From Isoetes taiwanensis (lineage: Eukaryota > Streptophyta > Lycopodiopsida > Isoetales > Isoetaceae), in assembly GCA_021234155.1 (NCBI GenBank), contig JAJEKV010000344.1, positions 232,793 to 296,792 on the forward strand: DNA of 64,000 bases. Reading direction: 5' to 3'. Position 1 is the first letter of the stretch; every line of letters begins with the position of its first letter. Made by a program: the position numbers and the translations under genes. Shown here piece by piece: positions 11,163 to 21,916 of this stretch. The notes under the pieces are model-generated. The model searched no databases. It saw only the letters and a list, made by a program, of their open reading frames with translations, and was not told where the DNA came from.

Positions 11163-11684
11163 TGCCAAGTCAAGTCAAGCTCCAGTAGGTGCTCCAACTG
11201 GACAACAATCTGCCAGATCAGCAGATGCATTAAGTCATGCTCCACACCAATCTGCCAAATCAGCAGATGCATCAGGTTATGATCTGAACAAATCGTTTGG
11301 TGAATGTAAGTCACAAGGTAACTTCCAACCTTTTGTGCCTGTCTTCTTTTTAATTTGACCCATATAGTTACCGAATCTGTTAAATTTTTGCAGCTGGAAG
11401 TGTCTCAGAGAAAAAGCAAGAGCGAGAATTCAAAAAAAAGACACCTCCAAGACATTCTGAAGCATATATGTGTCTTGCTATATGTGTCTTTGTAAAGCAT
11501 GTTGTGGCTGCAGTAATGCGAGACTTGGACATACTATCCCAATGCAAGGTGAGTTCGTAAATTTGAAGGTATTACTCATCCAATGTGAGGCCTGATATGT
11601 TTGTTGCAGGGTGTACCAATTTCTAGTTGTTGTTGGACCGCAGCGAGAATGATGATTGATGTTGTAAAGCACGATTCTTTGTAG
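11163..11684 (+). CDS. Spliced gene end, three exons, product unknown
   Basis: Exons 11163-11317, 11394-11548 and 11610-11684. Both introns are GT-AG (76 and 61 nt), and the frame stays open across both junctions (phase 1, then phase 0) to a stop at 11684. Exon 1 encodes a Ser/Ala/Gln-rich linker (AKSSQAPVGAPTGQQSARSA). Exon 2 is basic, then hydrophobic (CLAICVFVKHVVAAVMRDLD). Exon 3 ends SCCWTAARMMIDVVKHDSL. Agreement of splice sites and phase argues for real coding descent. I recognise no domain. Neighbouring TGTGGTG arrays suggest it is carried by, or belongs to, a mobile element. Confidence 0.5.
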
Positions 11685-11879
11685 TAATGAAGTTGAGGTT
11701 GGTGGATCAATAGATCTTTACTTGTAATCACATGTTTGTATTATTGTAACCAAAGAGGTTATTCTTGTAACCTATTCTTTCATTGACACTCTAATGTACA
11801 TTGTTGTATACTATTGTATACAATAGACTTTTTCGGCTGACGAGCAACACTCGGTGGAGTTCAAATCTCGGAAGAAATT

Positions 11880-12640
11880 GATGTATTCAAAGATTCATGA
11901 CAATGTGGTGTTACATGTCGTGATAGATGTGGTGATGCAAATGGTGCATGTGGTGAATCATGTGGTGCGTTTGGTGAACCATGTGGTGAATCATGTGGTG
12001 AATCATAGGTGGCATCTTTGGAGCTTACGTGGCATGTTGGAGCCTAGGTGGCATGTTTGAGCCACCTTGGCATATTTGAGCCTAGGTGGCATATTTGAGC
12101 CACCTTGGCATGCTTGAGCCTTTACATGACCTTTGTTACATGTTTGACTTTCATTGACCAACATGTTTGGTGATGCAAATGGTGCATGTGGTGAATCATG
12201 TGATTCATTTGGTGAATCATGTGGTGAATCATAGGTGGCATGTTGGAGCTTCGTGGCATGTTGGAGCCTAGGTGGCATGTTTGAGCCACCTTGGCATGTT
12301 GGAGCCTAGGTGGCATATTTGAGCCACCTTGGCATGCTTTTGAGCCTTTACATGACCTTTGTTACATGTTTGACTTCCATTGACCAACATGTTTGGTGAT
12401 GCAAATGGTGCATGTGGTGGATCATGTGGTGCATTTGGTGAATCATGTGGTGAATCATGCGGTGAATCATAGGTGGCATGTTGGGGCTTACGTGGCATGT
12501 TGGAGCCTAGGTGGCATGTTTGAGCCACCTTGGCATGTTGGAGCCTAGGTGGCATGCTTTTTCGGTCTATGTGGCATGCTTGACCCTTTCTGCGTGGCAT
12601 GTTGGAGCCTAGGTGGCATGCATGCAAACGTCCCTTTCCT
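11880..12640. repeat. Three tandem 225-240-bp higher-order repeats
   Basis: Units start near 11931, 12169 and 12395. Each has a GTGGTGAATCATG-rich half and a half made of GGTGGCATGTTGGAGCCTAG / GAGCCACCTTGGCATG words, followed by TTTACATGACCTTTGTTACATG. It is a short-period array nested in a longer-period one. The minus-strand frames of 91, 64 and 119 codons here only translate the repeat. Confidence 0.9.
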
Positions 12641-12649
12641 CTTACGCCT

Positions 12650-13210
12650 CATTCCCAAAATCGTATGGATGCCTACAATTTGCATCCCTTTTATTCCCAA
12701 AAATTACGCCTTTGCGGCTTCATTAAAAGTCCCCATCGTCTATTCGCCATCTCCTTCACTCCTTCCCCATTCCGTCCATCTCCTTCACTTCCGCCATGGC
12801 CAAGTTCAAGACTACACTCGGCGGGGAACACTATCCCGGCCATTGTGCCTGCTCCTTCGCAGCCAGCACGGTCAGAATCCGTGGCTTCCTGCGGAGGATC
12901 CGTGTCTTCCTCCACCAGAGGAGGCCGCCCGATTACAGTGGTGGCCAAGTTCACTCCACCGGAGGTCGGGGCTCATCATGGATCATCAAGTTAGCCGGCC
13001 GTTGCGGGTGCTCGGTGGGTGCATGCAGGTTATGATGGCGAGGCGACTCCTCGAAATGAAGATGTAATACTGCGAGGGCGACCTCCATATAGAGCTCAAG
13101 ATGGCCCCGCGATTAGTTTAGATTACCGTATTGTAATCCTTGGTTTCAATTTTTTTTTGGCAATAGTCCTTGTGACTATTCTTTGTAAAGGCTTTTCATT
13201 AATGATGTAA
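12650..13210 (+). CDS. GC-rich gene-start-like region, product unknown
   Basis: Composition turns GC-rich directly after the repeat array. An ATG at 12796 in a good plant context (CGCCATGG) opens 79 codons (MAKFKTTLGGEHYPG...). The overlapping frames 12599-12994 (S/P/R-rich) and 13019-13210 (RGRPPYRAQDGPAISLDYRI then a hydrophobic segment) also look coding-like. The most likely reading is one gene start broken by indels. Terminator-like T-rich sequence follows at 13145-13260. Strand is plus by start context and composition. No family recognised. Confidence 0.3.
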
Positions 13211-13533
13211 CTTGTTTTGCAATAGTTCTTGTTTTGCAATAGAACTTGTTTTGCTTTTAATTGTTCTCGAGTTTCCAACGTTCTTTTCGGTTAGCTGAAC
13301 TTTTGTCATTAATTATAAAATGCAAACAAGGAATTTGAAGGTGCGTAATCTATGATCTGCACACTAACAAAATATGGTAACCCATTTCGGCAAATAGGAA
13401 AATATGAGATGGGTGGTTCGGGTTCAAAAGAAATAGAGTTCAAAAGAAAAGAAAAAGAAAAACACGTAATTCCCTGAAGCAAAAGTTAGTGGCCTTGCAA
13501 GAATCTTTGCACAAAGCAAGAGCTCAATGAATT

Positions 13534-13728
13534 TTGGCCTCATATCAATTCGGGGACCTAATTTGGGATCCATATATTGTTGTCACCAAAATCGGTCAAG
13601 ATACTATCGGGGAATCCACGAGAGCCATTCCATTTTTCGGACAGGGTCAAAATGGTCAATGCCCCCGTGATGATGGCTTAAATCGTGGTGAAAGCGTGGT
13701 GAAAAAATGTGGTGAAAAACTGTGGTGA
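13534..13728 (+). CDS. Short ORF ending in a GTGGTGAAA array
   Basis: Sixty-four codons, starting in DNA that reads LVALQESLHKARAQ just upstream and then ASYQFGDLIWDPYIVVTKIG. The last 20 or so codons come from the repeat GTGGTGAAA (13685-13745). It is probably the decayed end of a larger frame. Nothing recognisable. Confidence 0.2.
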   Translation: MASYQFGDLIWDPYIVVTKIGQDTIGESTRAIPFFGQGQNGQCPRDDGLNRGESVVKKCGEKLW

Positions 13729-13869
13729 AGCTGTGGTGATGCAAACGTTGTTTTTATATTTCAAAGGGAGAAAAATACATATGGAAATCTACCACACCGG
13801 TTAGAATAGTTCATACTTCTTATGAAATGAAGTATGCGAAAAATCGGGGAAAAACTATAACCCCGAGCT

Positions 13870-14560
13870 TCTAGTATTATCAAAATGCATTAGAGATATA
13901 ATAATAGGCTGTTTTGAAGAGGTTAATGATGACATACATTTCTTGGGCCTCAATCGGATCTGCATTGTGAGATCGTAACTCTTCTTCTTCCAAGTATGTC
14001 CAAGATTTCATCAAGTTTTTCTGCTGAATAGTTGGTGAAATCCAAAGAACACTAAAACATGAGCTTCTGCGTTTACGCTTCCCACTTATGATACTGATTC
14101 ACAAAGTATTGTCTCGGTTGTTGTGTCTCCATGCGGTGGCCTGTTGAGCACTTTTTTAATGGTGAAGCATGGATCATTTCTGCTTTAGTTCGATGAACAT
14201 ATCCTCTTCCTCAAGCATGGGAGAGCTGCGAACTCATCCACCGAGAATCATACGCCACCCCAGAACCACCTAAATTTTGCACCAGCTCTGTTCGTCTCGG
14301 CCGCATCGGTAAAAACAACATCATTAGTAATAAGAAAGGCAACCGCCTATCACTACCTTGGCTTCTAATTCTTTAAGCCCATCGGGAATTAACCTATGTT
14401 TTAAGCCTAGAATACCTCGAATTCATGGGTCCTCCGCTCCTCTAATATCCGCCTCGTTTCTGGTTTATTTGCTCAAAGATAGGTCTTACCGGATCATTTT
14501 GCATTTGAAGCTGGCGAAATTGTTTGTGCCCGTGTTCTCCTTACGTTTTTCTTCCGCCAT
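13870..14560 (-). pseudogene. Broken minus-strand gene, N-terminal part, unknown product
   Basis: An ATG at 14560 gives a Lys/Glu-rich start (MAEEKRKENTGTNNFASFKC) that ends at a GTAAGA donor near 14489. Downstream on the same strand, other frames give coding-like segments: RGILGLKHRLIPDGLKELEA (about 14350) and NYSAEKLDEILDILGRRR (about 14000). Stops and frame changes interrupt them. It lies between two other minus-strand broken genes (15690-14876 and T2) and could be part of the same mobile element. It has no recognised domain. Confidence 0.35.
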
Positions 14561-14875
14561 AGTTTGGATCCGGGATAAACCAATATGCATGCAAAACTAG
14601 ATTTAGGGTTTCCCTCCAATCTTTCTGCCGCGACCCGACTTTTGAATGATTGAACTTGCATTTGATGTGACAGATTTCGAGTGGTGGGTTTCATCATGTG
14701 TTTTCTCTGTCCCATTCCGTTTCATCCTTAATGTAATTTTTACGTGGTGTCACTTTCACCCCTGTCAATTAAACAATAAAAGATTGAAGAGTGAAGATTT
14801 ATATTAAACATATAAAATGATTACATAAGGTTACATTTCAGATTATATACACTTGTTTTCATTCACGTGGGTCTA

Positions 14876-15690
14876 TCAAAAGAGATCCGGGTCCGGCTCC
14901 TCCTCGTCATCTTCTATGATCACCGGGGATTGGCCGGGGAATTCGACTTCCCGGTCTATTTGCTCCCATTCGGAGGGAAAGCAAAAAAACCATAATGGTG
15001 GAGTGTTACCAAGCAGAATAGCGACTTCTCCATGTCCATCCTGCAAAGGCCTTGTGATGATAGTACATATCCCCGAAGTGAAGGAATTGGTCCTCTCAGT
15101 AAACAACCTATCATAGCAAAAGAGGAACATTTTAAGCGTAAAGGCTTGGTAGCCATTAAGCGAGAAAAAGGTCTCAACCTTTGCGGATCCTGGTCAATAG
15201 TATGAGGAGCGGGCCAAAGATCTTTGGTGTGTAAAATTTCGATGGAGAGGCAGTAAGTTGAGAGGTCAGGGGCGTGGTGGCTGTACAATTCAACCTCCCC
15301 GTGAGAGTTTTCAGCATTTCGTGGTCATATTCTCATCCGTGAATAGAGTAATTTACGTATCGAGCATGTCCATCCATTCTCGCATGGCTGAAAATCGGGA
15401 CAGCACGCCTAGGTATTATGGGCTCTTCTTCTCTGGTCACATTGTCCCATTCCGGCACTCCATCGTTTTGCAGCATCCAAGAGGTGAAGTTGGCCATGTC
15501 TGCTGTAGTAGCTTCTTTAAAAGTTTGTCGCTCTTAAATGTACTTCCCACCAGTAAACCGTAAACCGAACTGCTTCCCAAGGACCTCTTTCTTTGAACCG
15601 TATGCGCTCCTCGAGCTAACGTAATAAAGCGTAAACTTCGGTCGGGAGCAAGAAGAATGGCATCTCGGGCCTTTTGGGTTGCCCGAGGTC
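14876..15690 (-). pseudogene. Broken minus-strand gene with acidic C terminus
   Basis: Reading along the minus strand across frame changes gives PEMPFFLLPTEVYALL, RFKERGPWEAVRFTVYWWEV, ANFTSWMLQNDGVPEWDNVT, IFSHARMDGHARYVNYSIHG, ELYSHHAPDLSTYCLSIEIL and a final intact 84-codon frame. That frame ends in the acidic tail IIEDDEEEPDPDLF at the stop at 14876. Composition is strongly protein-like, with many W, Y and F. I do not recognise the family. Same strand and closeness to T2 make it a candidate second gene of the T2 element. Breaks may be base-calling errors or decay. Confidence 0.45.
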
Positions 15691-15844
15691 ATTAATTTTC
15701 GCCATCCCATAATGATTTTCGGGTACGGCTGTCAGCCAAAGGATGATGAGAGGAATTGATGGGACCGAGAGAATTTAAGGAAAAGGAAAGTATTTCAGTA
15801 GAAAAACTTGAAGAAGGATCTATCGTATTAGGGAGAAGAGACGT

Positions 15845-15935
15845 AAAGTGAAACACGTGGTGAAACATGTAGTGAAACACATGTGTCACCACATGTGGTG
15901 AAACACATGTGGTGAAACATGTGGTGAACCTGGGG
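15845..15935. repeat. GTGGTGAAACA / CACATGTGGTG short array
   Basis: About seven units of GTGGTGAAACA(TGT/CAT). The core ACACATGTG-TCACCACATGTGGTG is palindromic. It separates the acidic-tail gene from T2 and uses the same word as the larger arrays. Confidence 0.8.
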
Positions 15936-16164
15936 CATGTTACATCAGGGACATCAAAATACAATTACATATTACATCAGAAGCAAACATATTACATTGA
16001 AACAAGGGACATCAAAATACAATTGAGCATGGAATTGAGTTTTTATATTATTCCCAAACAAGGCAAGACACAACAACATATTCAAAATTTCGAATCATTT
16101 CTAACTTTCGTAAGAATGTGTTCAGCTATTCTTCATCGACATGCTATCTTCATCGAGATAAAAC

Positions 16165-19130
16165 CTAGGGCAAGTTTTCTAGAATCTTTTCCTCATCGGC
16201 TTTGGTCAGCCTCACGTAAACAGATTCGAGCACCTTTCTTGATCTCGGCTTTGCATGGGAACTCGAATAGCACAAATTTGAGTAGAGAATACAAGTGATT
16301 TTGGCTGCGTTTGTCAACAACTCATACATCACCTTTGACCGAGGCTTCTTTCTATAGTAAATGCCCTCCACAACGGTTTCACCTCTCATAAACAAGTTTC
16401 CGTTCTGCTTGAAGTCATTTTCAACTTCAAATTTTGGCTTGGTGCATAGCAACATCCAAAATCTGTAATCCTCCTTTCCCTTTAGGTGCGAAAGAAGCGC
16501 AAATCTTCTTCTTCTCTAAGTGCTTCGCAAGTACATTTGCCAAGGTTGAGTATAGTGGCACGGTAGACTTGCGGGTCTCTTCCACATCCGCATGAACATT
16601 GGAGGATGGTTCAACGACTACAAGGTCCCATTCATCTACATACAATTAGTTCTCACACATGTCCCATTTTCCATCCAAACAATTGCTTTGCCAAAACATG
16701 ATAGCTTTTACGGTATGTAGGCGTGTTGGATTTCATCTTGAATCCATGGATTTGAATGAATTTGCCTTTGGTTTCGGAATTGTCTCTCGCACCCCAAGCC
16801 TTTTTCCTGTTGATATCCTCGGGTTTTATTTCCCGAAGTATCTCAGAACTTTTCTTCCATTTTCAGTCCTTTCGGATGTACCACATTGAAATTGTTTCTC
16901 TCGCAATTTTCACCACATCATGGGCATTATCTAGTTTAATGTCGGGATGTTTAATTTTGTAGACCTCATTATCCATCTTTTCAATTCTGCGCCTTCCCAT
17001 CATGTTCACCTTTTCCATGGTTTGATCCAAAGAAGTTCCACATCATGTTGACCTCCGTATCCAACCGTACCTTCCAACAAAATAAAATGATCCGGCTGCT
17101 TTGAATTGTGATGCAAGACCATCCGAAAATACATAGTCTTTGTTTGGGGACATTGCCCTTTTCGCTTTAAGTACTCAAAATGTTTCATAAAACAATGTTG
17201 AACAAAAAGTGTGTCATGTTCCCTATCATCCCACACATAGTAGTGTGTTTCCTTCTCAATGGTGTCTGTTCGTGGATCAACACGGTAGGTTATTTGAACA
17301 AATATAGTTATCGGTTGTTGACCCGGCATGGGTGAACTTCATTACGCTCCTTAAAAGTATAATTCTCTCGAAGTCAACCACGGATAGGTAAGCATCTCGG
17401 GCAAGTTATCAAGGAGTTCTTTGTACCGGCCCGCCTCGCCACTTATATCACGAAGTTGTGTAAAGGAAAATTTGGAAGCTTCTCCAACATTTTGTTCACC
17501 AATGGAAGACTTGCGTTTCATTGTGTTGGTGAGCGAGCTTAGACTTCTTGCTGCCATCTCACGAATCTGCTTTTTTTCATAGTCTAGGTATTCCCACTTC
17601 ACCATGCCACTATCACTAGATTGTTCATGTGGGCAGATATAGGGAACTTCTTAATCCCACACTCTTTACACTCACCCGCAATGCATTCCCTCTTATGGTA
17701 AGGTTGGAAGCTAGTTTTCTCACATAAAATTCACGCCCTGAGACTTCTTGTGCTACTTATTTTGTATTCAGGGCATGCATTCACCATATATCATCGACCG
17801 GGAAGTCAAAGCCGACAGAATACCGCACTTTTTGGGTGCTTAGTTCTCATACTATTGAAGCCATCTATTAGCATCTGCATTCTAACATGGTATATACAAG
17901 CAAAGAACTATTGAAGTCCTTTAATTTTACAACAAACCATGGTTTCGACTTTTCAAACATCCTCTTGTTTGATCATAACACTAGGATGTTCGGTCTTGAA
18001 TTTCCCCGAACAATTGCAACTGCAAGGAAGATAACAAGGTGATCAGCATATTTATTGCACACTACATTTTCCACCACACTAGGCACCACATAGCATATAT
18101 TACGCAGACATTCATCTTACACCTCCTTATTCCACACTAGGCACCACAACGCATATATTACATAATTTATTGTACACCATATTTTTCACCACACTAGGCA
18201 CCACATAGCATATATTACAGACATTCATCTTACACCTCGTTATTCACCACACTAGGCACCACATAGAATATATTACAACATTCATTTTACACCATATTTT
18301 TTTCACCACACTAGGCACCACACTAGGCACCACACCGGCACCACACTAGGCACCACACTAGGCACCACACCATGTTATTCACCACACTAGGGACCACATA
18401 GCATATATTACATAATTTATTTTACACCATTTTATTCACCACACTAGGCACCACATAGCATATATTACAGCATGTATTTTACACCATGTTATTCACCAAA
18501 TTAGGCACCACAAAGCATTTATTTCACACCACGTGCATCACCACAAGAACCACATATCACAAGCAATCACTAACCACATACCACATACCACATTAACAAT
18601 AAAAAAATGTGGTGAAGATGAAGAAATGAAATAATAACGTGATTCTTCCAGATAGTGAGTGGCATGATCCTCTCTTACATTTCGTTCCAATCTCTTCCTG
18701 AACTTAACATCCTTTGCATTTGGAGAGACCCTCATTTGTTTTTAGGTCCAAAATTGTGCACAAGTTCTATGACGATTTGGGAATTGCATCCGCTTCTTCT
18801 AACTCTTTTGTACAAAACCCATTTCCCCTTTGCAATCTATCTCTTCCCTCTTCAATTTTGCTTTGGTAAGATTCCTAGGATGAACACCCCTGAGTTTACC
18901 AAAACCCCGAAAGCACCGGCTGGGATTAGCACTTTTCGGTATTAATGCTTCCTCTTACGGCCATAGCAAGGCAACTACTCTTGGTCGCTAAAGCGCTCAT
19001 TGCTGTTAGACTTCTTCACAAGTTGAATGGAAGCCCCGAGGTTGCTGACCACAATGTCTTGGCTTGCAAATCTTCCAGCTCTTCACCAAGTATTTGTCCA
19101 TTGTGTCATCCTGCCGGATAATCTAGTAAA
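16165..19130 (-). pseudogene. Transposase-like gene, near full length but broken (T2)
   Basis: Read on the minus strand through several frame changes, the blocks are in order: RGVHPRNLTKAKLKREEID (about 18850), RVSPNAKDVKFRKRLERN (18735-18600), an intron filled with CACCACA repeats ending at a TTCCTTGCAG acceptor (18021), FEKSKPWFVVKLKDFNS, the zinc knot ECIAGECKECGIKKF, a 84-codon frame to KELLDNLPEMLTYP, ETHYYVWDD, HDTLFVQHCFMKHFEYLKRK, FSDGLASQFKAAGSFYFV, MMWNFFGSNHGKGEHDG, YVDEWDLVVVEPSSNV, VEGIYYRKKPRS and ADEEKILENLP at the stop near 16165. Candidate acidic catalytic residues are the Asp of SDG (17121-17123) and of HDG (16999-17001). I infer an RNase-H-like transposase. The upstream limit is uncertain. 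Confidence 0.65.
18055..18545. repeat. CACCACACTAGGCACCACA minisatellite in the T2 intron
   Basis: Eight or more units of about 55-60 bp: CACCACACTAGGCACCACA then TAGCATATATTACA and a TTCATCTTACACC-like tail. Inside it a short-period stretch (18305-18370) repeats only CTAGGCACCACA. It sits between the TRVSPN block and the FEKSKPW block of T2, so it occupies an intron of that gene. Confidence 0.85.
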
Positions 19131-19449
19131 ACCTCTTAAGTCGATTTAATTAAAGTGGGACTCATTCCATTCCATTTTTTTTTTTCGGAACCCTGTTAAT
19201 TTACACAAAAGAAGCACCTCGAACAAAACCGACCATAATTGGAATTTTTGTCTATTAGTGTGTATCCAAGCTTTTCTTCCAGTTTTCTTGGATAGCGGTC
19301 GAGAACAAGAACAATGCAGCATAAACATGCATTAGACCTATCAAGTTCTAATTGAAAAAGATTCTTAGTTGAACATTTTGGCTCTATTTTCTTAGGTGGG
19401 TAGGCGATAGATCACAAATTCCAACAAAAATTATGCAAATCATCTACTT

Positions 19450-19745
19450 AATCACCCAAAAATACTAGTCTTGAGATACCTTATATTTATAAATGGGCTC
19501 ATTACAATATATATTACAATGGGTGAAGAGACCATAGTGGTCATTATGGGCACAATCATTACACCCTCTTCACACATGAACCACCTAGTGCAAAGGGGGC
19601 GTGAAGCTCTCTCTCCTAGTCCGCGGAACAACTTACAGGGACGATAGAAATTTGTATGAGGAGTTCCTTTATGGGCCACGTGCTTGAATGTCCAAGCCCG
19701 ATGTCACCACCCTCTTTCGGCACCTTTCTTTAATGAACTGATCTT
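19450..19745 (-). other. LTR-like promoter segment (tentative)
   Basis: On the minus strand this has a TATAAATATAAGG box near 19485-19495, preceded by a GC-rich block and ATATATTGTAATG words, like a plant Ty1/copia LTR promoter. I could not define TG..CA ends, a second LTR or a target duplication. It could equally be an unrelated promoter or chance sequence. Confidence 0.2.
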
Positions 19746-19904
19746 TTCATTGCTCCCAAGCATGTACTATTTGGTCGAGATAAAATTTTTGCAAGAAACA
19801 AAATCAAATTAGTCAAGTGATGCTACATGCAAAAAAAAATAAAATAAAACACAGTTCTTAGGCCCATTTTTGGAAAATACAGGCATGAAAAAGGCATTTC
19901 AGGA

Positions 19905-20300
19905 GGGAAAACGCAGTTTTAGGGGTTGAAGGCCTTTCTCGACTCGCGAAGTCGAGAAAAGGCAGCTCAAAGCTTAAAAATGCAAGTTATAGGGGTCGAA
20001 AGCCTTTCTCGACTCGCGAGTCGAAAGGCGCTCAAAGCGAAAAATACAAGTTTTAGGGTTGAGGGGAACTTCGATGAGTCGAACGCAGTTTTATGGGTGA
20101 AGGCCTTTCGACTTCGCTGAGTCGAGAAAGGCAACTCAAAGCCGGCGCCCATAAACCCCGCGTTTTTGAGTCGCCTTTCGACTTCAGCGAAGTCGAGAAA
20201 GGCCTTCCCGACCCATAAAAGTTTCGGCTTTGAGTCGCCTTTCTCGACTTCATGAGTCGAGAAAGGCCTTCCCGACCCATAAACTTTTTTTCGAGCTTTG
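19905..20300. repeat. Palindromic satellite around CTTTCTCGAC-GTCGAGAAAG
   Basis: Six or seven units of about 60-70 bp. Each has a near-perfect palindrome of the type CCTTTCTCGACTTC-GAAGTCGAGAAAGG. The flanking phrase is CTCAAAGC...AAGTTTTAGGGGTCGAAGG in the left half. The right half carries its reverse complement (CCTTCCCGACCCATAAA...GCTTTGAGTCG). The array is therefore itself a large inverted repeat with its centre near 20150. Confidence 0.85.
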
Positions 20301-20379
20301 GAGTCGCCTCGGAGTAAAAAAAAGGGCAATTTCAAAGCTCAGAGTCCAAGAAGGTCGAAAATGAATCCTTCAAATATCC

Positions 20380-20880
20380 TATGTATTTTCTATGAAAAAA
20401 TACCCTTCCTATAAATTTCCTACGTATTTTCCATAAAAAATAGACCCTCCCCATGTATTATTTAATGGACACATATCCAATGGACCCTCCCCCTTTCTAA
20501 TGGACCATACCATATAGCTATATGAAGAGGGGACCATTGGGCTCATATTTAGCTATGTAAAGAGTAATGCCTAATGCACATGTAAATAGCAACATATGCA
20601 CCTATAATGCACATTATAACCTACGAGAGCCTATTAGACCTATGCATTAAATCTATTAATAAGCATTAGACATATATATTAATATGTACTTGTTTCCATT
20701 TTGTGTCTTGAACCTTCAAAATGGGTTAAACAAGGTGTAAATTATATCATGATCACACGCAAAATTAAATTTTTACCTTAGAATAAGAATATATGCCTAG
20801 AAAACGTGCACCATAGCAACATAATGTTTAACGTGTAAACATAGTAGCACACACATGAAAAGAGGAAATTGGGGATTACG
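20380..20880. other. AT-rich stretch without recognised gene
   Basis: Contains GGACC-TCCCC phrases and TATGTATTTTC words repeated two or three times (20390-20520) and strings of ATGCAC/ATTAGACC words. No ORF or element end is visible. Confidence 0.4.
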
Positions 20881-20883
20881 TCT

Positions 20884-21030
20884 TATTTTACCCTTTTTTT
20901 CTAATACCACCTTTTTTTCCCGCCCATGCTTGAATTTTAAAATCATTTATATTACACTCAATGTATTATTTTACCCCTTTTTTTCTAATACCCCGCCTTT
21001 TTTTCCCGCCCATGGTTGAATTTTAAACTT
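20884..21030. repeat. Two tandem units of about 75 bp
   Basis: TATTTTACCC-TTTTTTTCTAATACC then CCTTTTTTTCCCGCCCATG-TTGAATTTTAAA occurs at 20884-20942 and 20962-21027. This is a simple tandem duplication. Confidence 0.75.
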
Positions 21031-21620
21031 TGGTACATACCTTTGAGACAGAAGTTCCTTTTGTACCATTTGAAAGAACCTCCCAACGCCATAGCTCCCC
21101 AGCGCCATAGCGGTTTGCCGCCATAGCAGAATTTCGGATCAAATGGGCGTACAAAGGCAATCGGGAATGCACGGGATACGCTTTCGATTTCAAGCGGATT
21201 CTTGAGCATTGTGGCTACGGCTTCTTTTAACTAATTTACGGCTTTCTTTGCGGCGCCAAGGCGACCTTATACCTCTTTTGATGGTTTTGATGCTTTCGAA
21301 GCTCCGGCGAGCGGCGGTTTTCTTGAGCTTCTAGGTTTTGAAGTCACGGAGGGCACCACGAGAACTCCGGTAGAGTATTTGGCGGTATTCGGCAGTATTT
21401 CAAATCAAGCGATGGCCCCGGCGAGCTTCCAGCTCGGACCCTACGGCTCACATTTTTCTTTTTGAAAGGCACAAATCTTTTACATTATGCCTAGCTTTAC
21501 AAGCCTTGGCGTGTCAGATTAATGAATTGAAAGCTTTACTACTCCTTCCTTGAGACCAATCTTGGCTCCTAATTTGATGTTTAATCCTTCAAGCTGCGAG
21601 AGATTTTGACAAGCTCGGAG
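21031..21620. other. Gene-like GC composition, no recognised product
   Basis: Composition rises, and minus-strand frames such as 21209-20985 (MLKNPLEIESVSRAFPIAFV start) look coding-like but end quickly and match nothing I know. The phrase GC-GCCATAGC recurs three times at 21085-21125. It may be the 3' part of a chimeric transcript starting in the CP12 fragment. Confidence 0.25.
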
Positions 21621-21916
21621 TTACCTTTGAGTTTCGCCTTTGAAATCTTTCCACTCTGAGGAAGCATCTCCATTTGCCGCGGCTATGGCCATAACTTCCA
21701 AGCTTCGCCCATGGCTTTCAGGAGCCTCAATCAACGCCCTAACCCTGACCTTGGTTTCAAACTGACCTTGATTTCTAATCTTCAATCTAACCTTGGTTTT
21801 CGCTATCCGGATCAACACGCACTTAAGATTTGAAGCGGAACTTGCGTTTGTGGATTGAAGCTTTGCTTCCGACAACCAGCGTTTTGTGGATTTGAAGCGA
21901 ACTTCGCGTTTGTGGA
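21621..21916 (-). other. Chimeric tail joined to the CP12 fragment
   Basis: After the CP12 match the same frame continues 35 codons (STNAKFASNPQNAGCRKQSF...) to a stop at 21812. An overlapping frame runs to 21621 (VRALIEAPESHGRSLEVMAI, ending KDFKGETQR). Short direct repeats of GCGTTTGTGGATTGAAG type mark 21845-21920, right at the junction, which fits rearrangement there. No domain recognised. Confidence 0.35.

Noticed and set aside
12003-12627. Minus-strand ORFs with repeated LGSNMP phrases
   Set aside because: Products of the tandem array at 11880-12640.
18055-18545. CRISPR-like regular repeats
   Set aside because: Eukaryotic minisatellite: units are contiguous, with no unique spacers and no cas genes.
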